Assembly (NCBI GenBank): GCA_015493405.1
Contig: WGDF01000168.1
Span: 1 to 7,189 of the forward strand
Source of the DNA: Flavobacteriaceae bacterium
GTDB taxonomy: Bacteria > Bacteroidota > Bacteroidia > Flavobacteriales > Flavobacteriaceae
Length of the DNA stretch: 7,189 nt
Reading direction: 5' to 3'
How positions within the stretch are numbered: the first letter of the stretch is position 1; the number at the start of each line of letters is the position of its first letter. Position numbers and translations under genes: made by a program. The notes under the pieces are model-generated. The model ran no database searches. It saw only the letters and a list, made by a program, of their open reading frames with translations, and had not been told where the DNA came from. This document shows, in pieces, positions 1-6,142 of the stretch.

Positions 1-2
1 AC

Positions 3-31
3 TTGTATATTTACAAAGTTTTTTATTTTTG
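3..31 (+). promoter_or_regulatory. Bacteroidota-type promoter of acpP operon
   Basis: TTG at 3-5 (the -33 element) is followed after 18 bases by TATTTTTG at 24-31, a full match to the -7 consensus TAnnTTTG used by the primary sigma factor of Flavobacteriia and Bacteroides. The usual spacing is about 17-23 bases. Transcription would start about 5-8 bases after 31, leaving a leader of roughly 25 A/T-rich bases before the acpP ATG at 62. The match and position are seen directly; activity is inferred. It probably drives acpP, fabF, rnc and the next gene together. Confidence 0.7.
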
Positions 32-61
32 CCGAACATTAATCAATTAAAAATAAATATT

Positions 62-298
62 ATGTCTGACATTGCATCAAGAGTAAAAGCAATTATCGTT
101 GACAAATTAGGCGTTGACGAAAACGATGTAACCCCCGAAGCTAACTTTACAACTGACCTAGGGGCTGATTCACTTGACACAGTTGAATTAATTATGGAGT
201 TTGAAAAAGAATTTGATATTCAAATCCCTGATGATCAAGCTGAACAAATCCAAACTGTGGGTCAAGCCATCAAATACATTGAAGAAGCCTTAAACTAA
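62..298 (+). CDS. acpP: Acyl carrier protein
   Basis: This 78-residue protein is the soluble carrier that holds growing acyl chains as thioesters on a 4'-phosphopantetheine arm during type II fatty acid synthesis in the cytoplasm. The attachment motif [10 protein letters not shown] spans residues 34-43, and Ser37 is the residue modified by holo-ACP synthase. The protein is rich in Asp and Glu, and its length is typical of bacterial ACP. The ATG at 62 is chosen because the protein then begins MSDIASRVK, as family members do; an in-frame TTG at 29 would overlap the promoter's -7 element and add 11 unrelated residues. The region before the ATG is A/T-rich with no Shine-Dalgarno sequence, as usual in Bacteroidota. 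fabF follows after only 7 bases, so the two are co-transcribed and work on the same pathway. Confidence 0.98.
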   Translation: MSDIASRVKAIIVDKLGVDENDVTPEANFTTDLGADSLDTVELIMEFEKEFDIQIPDDQAEQIQTVGQAIKYIEEALN

Positions 299-305
299 AA
301 GACTT

Positions 306-1553
306 ATGGAATTAAAACGAGTTGTTGTAACGGGTTTAGGAGCATTAACACCAATAGGTAATAATGTGCAAGAATACTGGCAAGGTTTAATTAACGGCGT
401 CAGTGGCGCGGCACCTATTACTAGGATTGATGCTTCTAAATTCAAAACTCGTTTTGCTTGTGAAGTTAAAAATTACAATCCGACCGATTATTTCGATCGC
501 AAAGAAGCCCGCAAAATGGACTTATATGCCCAATTTGCCTTAATTGCTTCCAAACAAGCCATTGCAGATGCAAAATTTGATGATGAAAAACTCAATAGAG
601 ACAGAGTAGGCGTCATTTTTGGATCAGGTATTGGCGGATTACAAACTTATGAAGACGAGGTGCGTAACTTTGTCCAAGGAAACGGGACGCCCCGATTCAA
701 TCCATTCTTTATTCCGAAAATGATTTCGGATATGGCTGCAGGCTTAATTTCTATTGAAAATAAGTTTCACGGGCCAAATTACGCTACAGTATCGGCTTGT
801 GCCACTTCATCCAATGCTATTATTGACGCTTATAATATTCTACGTCTCGGTATGGCAGATGTTATGGTTACCGGCGGCGCCGAAGCTGCTATTACCAATG
901 CCGGAGTTGGTGGTTTTAATGCCTTAAGAGCTTTATCAACCAGAAATGACGATCCCAAAACGGCCTCGAGACCCTTTGACAAAGACCGCGATGGTTTTGT
1001 TATCGGTGAAGGTGGCGGTGCCCTGGTATTGGAAACTCTGGAACATGCCAAAGCGCGAGGCGCAAAAATTTATGCTGAAGTACTAGGCGCGGGGATGTCT
1101 GCCGATGCTTATCATATGACAGCACCCCATCCTGAAGGTAAAGGTGCATCATTAGTTATGAAAAATGCCTTGCAAGATGCCAATCTTCAACCTCAAGCTA
1201 TTGACTACGTCAATGTGCATGGCACAGCAACACCTTTAGGCGATTTATCAGAAGTCAAAGCGATTAAAGAAGTCTTTGGCGATCACGCTTATAAATTAAA
1301 CGTCAGTAGTACCAAATCAATGACCGGTCACTTGTTGGGTGCTGCCGGAGCTATTGAAGCCATCGCTTCCATATTGGCGATTAACAATGGCATAATCCCT
1401 CCCACTATCAATCATTTCACTGATGATCCTGCTATTGATCCCAAAATCAATTTAACTTTTAATAAAGCTCAAAAACGGTCTATCAATACAGCAATTAGTA
1501 ATACCTTTGGATTTGGTGGTCACAATGCTTCCGTGATTTTTGGGAAATATTAA
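306..1553 (+). CDS. fabF: 3-oxoacyl-[ACP] synthase II (KAS II)
   Basis: This 415-residue condensing enzyme catalyses decarboxylative Claisen condensation of malonyl-ACP with acyl-ACP, the elongation step of type II fatty acid synthesis. The full thiolase-fold ketosynthase is present. The nucleophile is Cys165 in VSACATSSN (163-171), and the two catalytic histidines are His305 in NVHGTATPLGD and His342 in KSMTGHLLGAAG, with the conserved Lys337 just before it. The C-terminal GFGGHN loop (402-407) carries the gating Phe403. The Cys-His-His triad distinguishes it from KAS III (Cys-His-Asn), and the length matches FabF rather than a polyketide module. The ATG at 306 lies 7 bases after the acpP stop and gives the standard MxLKRVVVTGLG beginning. 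It is placed directly beside its carrier protein, as in many bacteria. FabB is the closest alternative, but the overall sequence and the acpP-fabF context favour FabF. Confidence 0.97.
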   Translation: MELKRVVVTGLGALTPIGNNVQEYWQGLINGVSGAAPITRIDASKFKTRFACEVKNYNPTDYFDRKEARKMDLYAQFALIASKQAIADAKFDDEKLNRDRVGVIFGSGIGGLQTYEDEVRNFVQGNGTPRFNPFFIPKMISDMAAGLISIENKFHGPNYATVSACATSSNAIIDAYNILRLGMADVMVTGGAEAAITNAGVGGFNALRALSTRNDDPKTASRPFDKDRDGFVIGEGGGALVLETLEHAKARGAKIYAEVLGAGMSADAYHMTAPHPEGKGASLVMKNALQDANLQPQAIDYVNVHGTATPLGDLSEVKAIKEVFGDHAYKLNVSSTKSMTGHLLGAAGAIEAIASILAINNGIIPPTINHFTDDPAIDPKINLTFNKAQKRSINTAISNTFGFGGHNASVIFGKY

Positions 1554-1565
1554 AAATTAATTTTT

Positions 1566-2321
1566 TTGAGTTTCATAACAAAAATCTTACAATTTAAGCA
1601 GGCTCCCGAAAATAAAAATCTACGCCATAAGTTAGAGGCCATTTTGCCTTTTAAACCACAAAATATGGCATTTTATCAAGAGGCTTTAACCCATAAAGCC
1701 AAAAATCTTAAAGACGAAAACGGCCACAAGATAAACTTTGAGCGTTTAGAATTTTTAGGTGATGCTATCATAGAAACCATTGTTTCCGTATTTTTATATA
1801 AAGAATTACCGCTTGCGACTGAAGGCGAATTGACTATTATGCGTGCCAAAATAGTCAATCGGAAACACTTAAATGAATTGGGCAAAAGTTTTCACATCAC
1901 CAAATTGCTCAACACCAAATTAACGGATCGACAAATGGGTCATGACATTTCAGGAAATTTGTATGAAGCTTTGGTCGGGGCTATTTTTTTGGACAAAGGC
2001 TATGCCGGCGCCAAAAAATTTATCTATTCCAGTATGATTGACTCCCATATTGACTTGGAAAAACTGGATAAGAAAATCAGTAGCTACAAAAGTCATATGA
2101 TTGAATGGGCTCAAAAAAATCATCAATCTTTTGAATTTGTTGCACAAAATGATGTCAACAAAGGTAAACATAACTATTTTAAGGTTAACTTTGTCCTGAA
2201 TCAAAAAAAAATAAGTCAAGGGCGTTCCAGTAGCAAGAAAAAAGCTGAGGAAATAGCTGCACGTCGGGCTTATTATATCGTTCAACCGGATAAAAATGGC
2301 AAAAAAAAGGAAAGCTCGTAA
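1566..2321 (+). CDS. rnc: Ribonuclease III
   Basis: This 251-residue enzyme cleaves double-stranded RNA, chiefly rRNA precursors and structured mRNAs. The RNase III domain spans about residues 17-160, with the signature ERLEFLGDA at 59-67. Glu59, Glu62 and Asp66 match the E. coli residues 38, 41 and 45. The second metal-site segment is GNLYEALVGAIFLDKGY (130-146), where Glu134 corresponds to the essential E. coli Glu117 and Asn131 stands where E. coli has Asp114. A double-stranded RNA-binding domain covers about 173-238, ending in the basic SSSKKKAEEIAA helix. The start is probably the TTG at 1566, 12 bases after fabF: it gives MSFITKIL, resembling the start of flavobacterial homologues. The first in-frame ATG (1665, Met34) would remove the first helix. 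The 3' end overlaps the next gene by 26 bases, and an A9 run (2203-2211) lies in the RNA-binding domain. Identity is sure; the TTG start is less so. Confidence 0.94.
   Translation: MSFITKILQFKQAPENKNLRHKLEAILPFKPQNMAFYQEALTHKAKNLKDENGHKINFERLEFLGDAIIETIVSVFLYKELPLATEGELTIMRAKIVNRKHLNELGKSFHITKLLNTKLTDRQMGHDISGNLYEALVGAIFLDKGYAGAKKFIYSSMIDSHIDLEKLDKKISSYKSHMIEWAQKNHQSFEFVAQNDVNKGKHNYFKVNFVLNQKKISQGRSSSKKKAEEIAARRAYYIVQPDKNGKKKESS
2296..2321 (+). other. 26-base rnc / IPExxxVDY gene overlap with A8 run
   Basis: The last eight codons of rnc plus its stop overlap the first codons of the next gene in the +1 frame. Eight adenines at 2301-2308, followed by GG, lie inside the overlap. Both frames use the run to encode lysines: KKKE in rnc and KKRK in the downstream protein. 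The overlap is seen directly; re-initiation or coupling of translation is inferred. Confidence 0.8.
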
Positions 2322-2775
2322 ACATGTCTTTAAGATTTCAGACCTACCAACTGATTATGATTTTATGTTGGTTGGCATACAATCTTCTCAAAGATTGTAT
2401 AAAGTAGCTTTTGATTTCAATAAAATTTTTCATCTGGATTTTAAGCTCGCCCAAGATATAAAGCTCATTAGAAAAGACAAATCTGTTGCTTTTGAAAATT
2501 ATGCGACCGGTGAAAATGCCATTGGACAAAAAATACGGCTGCTAAATAACGAAATTCTTATCCCCATTGCCCATCCTAATACCTTATTTGACACCCACGA
2601 AGCCTATTATTTATTTCCGGAATTGCCTGCTGTAAATTATCTGTTACTCGTTCAAAAGAATGAAAATCTGAATTTTGAAATACTTCAAGAACGGTTTAAG
2701 GTTTCCTATCCTATCAGATTCATTGAGGTTGATATGAAAAAATGCGCCACAGTTTTTCCTGTATTTCCTGTTTAA
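2296..2775 (+). CDS. IPExxxVDY family protein, function unknown
   Basis: This is a 159-residue predicted cytoplasmic protein with no signal peptide or membrane segment. Residues 107-115 read FPELPAVNY, a variant of the IPExxxVDY motif that names a small Bacteroidota family of unknown function (Ile to Phe and Asp to Asn here). The position directly after rnc is also characteristic of that family and supports the call. The N-terminus is strongly basic (MAKKRKARKH), followed by a mixed alpha/beta-like stretch rich in aromatic and hydrophobic residues and an odd C-terminal VFPVFPV. The start is the ATG at 2296, inside the end of rnc in the +1 frame relative to it; the next in-frame Met is residue 24, which would remove a conserved-looking segment. 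The overlap suggests translational coupling with RNase III. No catalytic motif is visible, so I assign no function. A role linked to RNA processing or ribosomes is only a guess from context. Confidence 0.85.
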   Translation: MAKKRKARKHVFKISDLPTDYDFMLVGIQSSQRLYKVAFDFNKIFHLDFKLAQDIKLIRKDKSVAFENYATGENAIGQKIRLLNNEILIPIAHPNTLFDTHEAYYLFPELPAVNYLLLVQKNENLNFEILQERFKVSYPIRFIEVDMKKCATVFPVFPV

Positions 2776-2879
2776 AATTAAACTTATTTAGGATAATTTT
2801 TTTATCTTTGAGGCATACAATATTTACTAATAAAATTAGTTAACATATTAGTTTGTTGCCTGAAATTAAATCGAATATT
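2776..2879 (+). promoter_or_regulatory. Intergenic region with promoter for OmpA-like lipoprotein operon
   Basis: This 104-base, very AT-rich gap is the only real break in the gene series. TATCTTTG at 2803-2810 is a full match to the Bacteroidota -7 consensus TAnnTTTG. No TTG is found at the right distance upstream; the nearest candidate is TTA at 2784-2786, 16 bases before the -7 element, so the -33 element is weak. Start of transcription near 2816 would give a leader of about 64 bases to the ATG at 2880, holding the repeat cluster at 2826-2852. No GC-rich hairpin followed by a T-run was found, so read-through from the upstream operon is possible. Confidence 0.5.
2826..2852 (+). repeat. Short palindrome plus direct repeat in the leader
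   Basis: ACTAAT (2826-2831) and ATTAGT (2835-2840) form a perfect 6-base inverted repeat around AAA. ATTAGT recurs exactly at 2847-2852, 12 bases after the first copy. The 5' arm could therefore pair with either downstream arm. The repeats are certain, but they are short and AT-rich, so a function as operator or RNA structure is unproven. Confidence 0.5.
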
Positions 2880-3812
2880 ATGAAAAAATTTATGTTAAGT
2901 TTAATCATTCTAACCAGCCTTTCTGCTTGTGTCAGTTCAAAAAAGTATCAAGATTTGGATGACCAATACATCAAGGCACGAAGTGAAAATGTTGAACTCA
3001 AGGATCAATTGGATTCTTTGTCAAACAAACAGCTGAAATGCCAATCTGCCCTATCGCGCTTGCAAATTCAATATGATAATATGAAAAACAAATATGACAT
3101 ATTGGACAAATTGTTTAAAGTAAAAGATAATGCCTATAAAAAATTGCAAGCCAGTTATGATGCCTTATCTCAAAGCAGCAATCAAACCCTTGCTTATGAA
3201 GCCGAAAAAAGTAAAAAATTATTAGATTCGCTACAATTCAAACAAAAACAATTGGCCCAAGAACGAGCCGAATTGGATCAACGTTCTAAAAAAATAGAAC
3301 AACTTGAAAGTTTGATGGCTCAAAAGGATGCCAAACTCAATAATTTAAAAGGTTCTTTAAACAGAGCTTTAAATAAATTTAAAGGAAAAGGCTTAAAAGT
3401 AACTGAAAAAGATGGCAAAATATACATTTCAATGGAAAATAAACTTCTATTTGACTCCGGAAGTTGGCGTGTCAAACCAAATGGAAAGGATGCCATAAAG
3501 ACCATTGCCAATATTCTGTCCATCAATCCTGATGTTGAAATTATGATAGAAGGACACACCGATAACATACCTTATAGAAGCAAAGGTGCCATTCAAGACA
3601 ATTGGGACTTGTCGGTTAAACGGGCAACTTCGGTTGTGCGCCAATTGATGAAAAATAAAAACATTGACCCCAAAAGGCTCATTCCGGCCGGCCGTAGCAA
3701 ATATATGCCGGTTGCCGATAATAAAACGGCAGCAGGACGTGCCAAAAATAGACGTATTGAAGTTATCTTGACCCCTCGTCTGGATGAAATAATGAAGCTT
3801 TTAAATAATTAA
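2880..3812 (+). CDS. OmpA-family lipoprotein with coiled coil
   Basis: This 310-residue predicted outer-membrane lipoprotein would tether the envelope to peptidoglycan. The signal peptide is MKKFMLSLIILTSLSAC: a basic start, a hydrophobic core and the lipobox LSAC, with Cys17 as the lipidated residue. The residues after Cys17 (VSSKKY) lack the acidic run known as a surface-export signal in some Bacteroidota, which favours the periplasmic face. Residues about 22-165 are highly charged with Leu-rich heptad-like spacing, a long coiled coil. The OmpA/MotB-like C-terminal domain covers about 178-298, with LLFDSGSWRVKP (189-200), IEGHTDNIPY (223-232), NWDLSVKRA (241-249) and GRAKNRRIEV (286-295), the usual peptidoglycan-binding signatures. 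The ATG at 2880 is chosen because it starts directly at the signal peptide; an upstream in-frame TTG at 2853 adds nine non-hydrophobic residues. The nucleotide-sugar gene follows after 6 bases, suggesting co-expression. No beta-barrel is present, so it is not OmpA itself. Confidence 0.92.
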   Translation: MKKFMLSLIILTSLSACVSSKKYQDLDDQYIKARSENVELKDQLDSLSNKQLKCQSALSRLQIQYDNMKNKYDILDKLFKVKDNAYKKLQASYDALSQSSNQTLAYEAEKSKKLLDSLQFKQKQLAQERAELDQRSKKIEQLESLMAQKDAKLNNLKGSLNRALNKFKGKGLKVTEKDGKIYISMENKLLFDSGSWRVKPNGKDAIKTIANILSINPDVEIMIEGHTDNIPYRSKGAIQDNWDLSVKRATSVVRQLMKNKNIDPKRLIPAGRSKYMPVADNKTAAGRAKNRRIEVILTPRLDEIMKLLNN

Positions 3813-3818
3813 ACACGA

Positions 3819-5171
3819 ATGAAAATAACAGTTATTGGAACCGGCTATGTCGGTTTGGTTACGGGAACTTGTTTTGCCGAATCGGGAAACGAAGTTATCT
3901 GTATTGATATCAATGCAGAAAAAGTAAAGCAAATGAAAAATGGGCAAATCCCTATTTATGAACCCGGTCTGGAGACGCTATTTAATCGCAACATCAAAGC
4001 AAACAGACTCCGGTTTTCGACAGATTTAAAAAAAGGGGTTGATTTTGGCGCAATAATTTTTTTGGCCTTACCCACTCCTGAAGATGAAGATGGCTCAGCC
4101 GATTTGTCCTATGTGATGGATGTGGCCGGAAAAATTGGTGAACTATTAAACCAAAATGATGATAATGACTATAAAATTATTGTCAATAAAAGTACGGTTC
4201 CGGTTGGTACCGCTGCTAAGGTCACCGAAGTCATTAAAACCAAAACTTCTAAGGATTTTGATGTCGTTTCTAATCCGGAATTTTTAAGAGAAGGCTTTGC
4301 TGTCGATGATTTTATGAAACCGGAACGAATCGTAATAGGAACGGATAGTCCCAGGGCTCAGGAAAAAATGCGTCAACTTTATGAGCCTTTTGTCAGATCA
4401 GGCAATCCTATTTTAATGATGGATCAACGTTCTGCAGAAATTACAAAATATGCTTCGAATGCTTTTTTGGCTTTAAAGATTACTTTTATGAATGAAATTG
4501 CCAATTTTGCTGAAAGAGTCGGCGCTAATGTCGACAAAATTCGCATTGGCATGGGAACAGATTCTCGCATTGGCAAACGTTTCTTATTTCCGGGCATTGG
4601 TTATGGCGGATCTTGTTTTCCTAAAGACGTCAAAGCTTTGTATAAAACAGGCTTGGATCATCAACATGAATTTAAATTGTTAAAATCCGTTATTGAAGTT
4701 AATGATCTACAAAAAACAATTTTGATTCCTAAGGTTCAAGCTTTTTTTGAAGGCCGTCTAAAAGATAAAAATATTGCCATTTGGGGATTGGCTTTTAAGC
4801 CGGAAACCGATGATATAAGAGAAGCACCTGCTTTGTATATGATAGAAGCACTTTTGGAACAAGGTGCCAAAGTTACTGTGTTTGACCCCGAAGCAATGAG
4901 TAATGTTCAAGAAAAATATGGTTCAAAACTCTCTTATGCCAAAAACATGTATGCGGCACTCGAAAATGCTGATGCTTTGATTATCAGTACCGAGTGGAAT
5001 GTTTTTAGAACTCCCGATTTTGATAAAATCAAGAAGTTATTGAACCATGCCGTTATCTTTGATGGAAGAAATCTTTACAAACCAGATAGAATGAGAGAAA
5101 ACGGATTTAGCTATTTTTCAATAGGAAGGCAACAGATTGATATCCCACGTAAGCTATGGAAAGAGTTTTAA
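3819..5171 (+). CDS. ugd: UDP-glucose 6-dehydrogenase
   Basis: This 450-residue cytoplasmic enzyme oxidises UDP-glucose to UDP-glucuronate with two NAD+. The N-terminal Rossmann domain opens with VIGTGYVG (5-12) and the NAD-ribose-binding acid Asp30 in ICIDIN. Further family motifs are [13 protein letters not shown] (85-97), NKSTVPVG (123-130), NPEFLREG (152-159), the central helix with Lys210 and Asn214 in ITKYASNAF, and the catalytic Cys266 in [10 protein letters not shown] (261-270). The C-terminal UDP-binding domain has [18 protein letters not shown] (320-337) and DGRN (415-418). These are the full set for an active member, and the length is normal. UDP-ManNAc/GlcNAc dehydrogenases are relatives, but GGSCFPKD and [12 protein letters not shown] fit UDP-glucose best. 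It starts 6 bases after the lipoprotein gene and its end overlaps the next gene by 16 bases. Its product is the substrate of that next enzyme, which strongly supports the assignment. Confidence 0.96.
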   Translation: MKITVIGTGYVGLVTGTCFAESGNEVICIDINAEKVKQMKNGQIPIYEPGLETLFNRNIKANRLRFSTDLKKGVDFGAIIFLALPTPEDEDGSADLSYVMDVAGKIGELLNQNDDNDYKIIVNKSTVPVGTAAKVTEVIKTKTSKDFDVVSNPEFLREGFAVDDFMKPERIVIGTDSPRAQEKMRQLYEPFVRSGNPILMMDQRSAEITKYASNAFLALKITFMNEIANFAERVGANVDKIRIGMGTDSRIGKRFLFPGIGYGGSCFPKDVKALYKTGLDHQHEFKLLKSVIEVNDLQKTILIPKVQAFFEGRLKDKNIAIWGLAFKPETDDIREAPALYMIEALLEQGAKVTVFDPEAMSNVQEKYGSKLSYAKNMYAALENADALIISTEWNVFRTPDFDKIKKLLNHAVIFDGRNLYKPDRMRENGFSYFSIGRQQIDIPRKLWKEF

Positions 5172-6142
5172 TCAGCGGAGCTGCCGGATTTTTAGGATCA
5201 AATTTATGTAACAAATTTTTAAAAGAAGGATTTGAGGTCATCGGTATGGATAATTTTATAACAGGATCTCCAAAAAATTTATCTTCTTTTATAGCCCATC
5301 CTAATTTTAGCTTTATCAATCAAGATGTGAGTGAATATATAAGTATCAAAGGCTCTCTTGATTATATTTTGCATTTTGCTTCTCCGGCCAGTCCTATTGA
5401 TTATTTACGTATTCCCATTCAAACCTTAAAAGTCGGTTCTTTGGGGACACATAACATCTTGGGGCTAGCCAAGGCCAAACAAGCTCGTGTACTGATTGCT
5501 TCTACATCGGAGGTTTATGGTGATCCCTTAGTACATCCGCAAACTGAAGAATATTATGGCAATGTTAATCCTATCGGGCCTCGTGGCGTCTATGATGAAG
5601 CCAAACGCTTCCAAGAAGCTTTGACAATGGCCTATCATAATTTTCATGGCTTAGAAACTAGAATCGTTAGAATTTTCAATACATATGGCCCTCGAATGCG
5701 GTTAAATGACGGTCGTGTAATTCCGGCCTTTATGGGGCAAATTTTGAGAGGAGAAGACCTAACTGTTTTTGGTGATGGCTCACAAACCCGTTCTTTTTGC
5801 TATGTTGATGATCAAGTTGAGGGTATTTTCAAATTACTTTTCTCAGATTACCATTTGCCGGTAAACATTGGTAATCCCGTAGAAATATCCATTCTTGATT
5901 TTGCCCATGAAATCATCAAATTAACACAGGGACAATCTAAGATAGTTTTTAAAGATTTACCGGTCAATGATCCTTTACAACGTTGTCCTGATATCACCAA
6001 AGCACAAAAAATACTCAATTGGAATCCTAAAACAGACCGAAAAACCGGAATGAAAAAAACCTTTGAATATTTTAAATCTTTGAGCCGAGATGAGCTCTAT
6101 GAAACCACTTATAAAAACTTTGATAAATATATAAAAAAATAA
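5156..6142 (+). CDS. uxs: UDP-glucuronate decarboxylase (UDP-xylose synthase)
   Basis: This 328-residue extended short-chain dehydrogenase/reductase would convert UDP-glucuronate to UDP-xylose and CO2 through a bound-NAD 4-keto intermediate. The Rossmann glycine motif GAAGFLG is at 8-14. Family-specific features are [11 protein letters not shown] (73-83), STSEVYGDP (116-124), [17 protein letters not shown] (127-143) and the catalytic Tyr146 and Lys150 in YDEAKR, with Thr117 and Glu119 nearby. Further on are [10 protein letters not shown] (172-181), [14 protein letters not shown] (206-219) and the late RCPDI (276-280). HFASPASP and [11 protein letters not shown] separate it from UDP-glucose 4-epimerase and dTDP-glucose dehydratase. 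There is no N-terminal membrane anchor, as in bacterial cytosolic forms. The ATG at 5156 lies inside the end of ugd (16-base overlap, different frame), which implies coupled translation of two consecutive pathway steps. The stop overlaps the next start as TAATG. Confidence 0.93.
   Translation: MERVLISGAAGFLGSNLCNKFLKEGFEVIGMDNFITGSPKNLSSFIAHPNFSFINQDVSEYISIKGSLDYILHFASPASPIDYLRIPIQTLKVGSLGTHNILGLAKAKQARVLIASTSEVYGDPLVHPQTEEYYGNVNPIGPRGVYDEAKRFQEALTMAYHNFHGLETRIVRIFNTYGPRMRLNDGRVIPAFMGQILRGEDLTVFGDGSQTRSFCYVDDQVEGIFKLLFSDYHLPVNIGNPVEISILDFAHEIIKLTQGQSKIVFKDLPVNDPLQRCPDITKAQKILNWNPKTDRKTGMKKTFEYFKSLSRDELYETTYKNFDKYIKK

Noticed and set aside
1..19. Imperfect inverted repeat ACTTGT / ACAAAGT around the -33 element as a fatty-acid operator
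   Set aside because: It has a bulge, is AT-rich and short, and matches no operator I can name with confidence.
29..61. In-frame TTG at 29 as an earlier acpP start
   Set aside because: It overlaps the -7 promoter element and adds 11 residues not found in acyl carrier proteins; the ATG at 62 gives the normal start.
1950..2285. 111-residue antisense open frame opposite rnc
   Set aside because: It lies wholly opposite a well-identified gene, has no recognisable motif, and fits a chance open frame. The other antisense frames (830-1051, 1676-1885, 2344-2529, 3320-3644, 5107-5319, 5975-6187, 6846-7052) were rejected for the same reason.
2776..2802. Rho-independent terminator after the IPExxxVDY gene
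   Set aside because: There is a seven-T run near 2797-2803 but no GC-containing hairpin before it.
2853..2879. In-frame TTG at 2853 as an earlier start of the lipoprotein gene
   Set aside because: It would put nine polar residues ahead of a complete signal peptide that begins at the ATG at 2880.
4492..4683. 63-codon same-strand open frame inside ugd
   Set aside because: It is an out-of-frame shadow of a fully conserved part of UDP-glucose dehydrogenase that includes the catalytic Cys.
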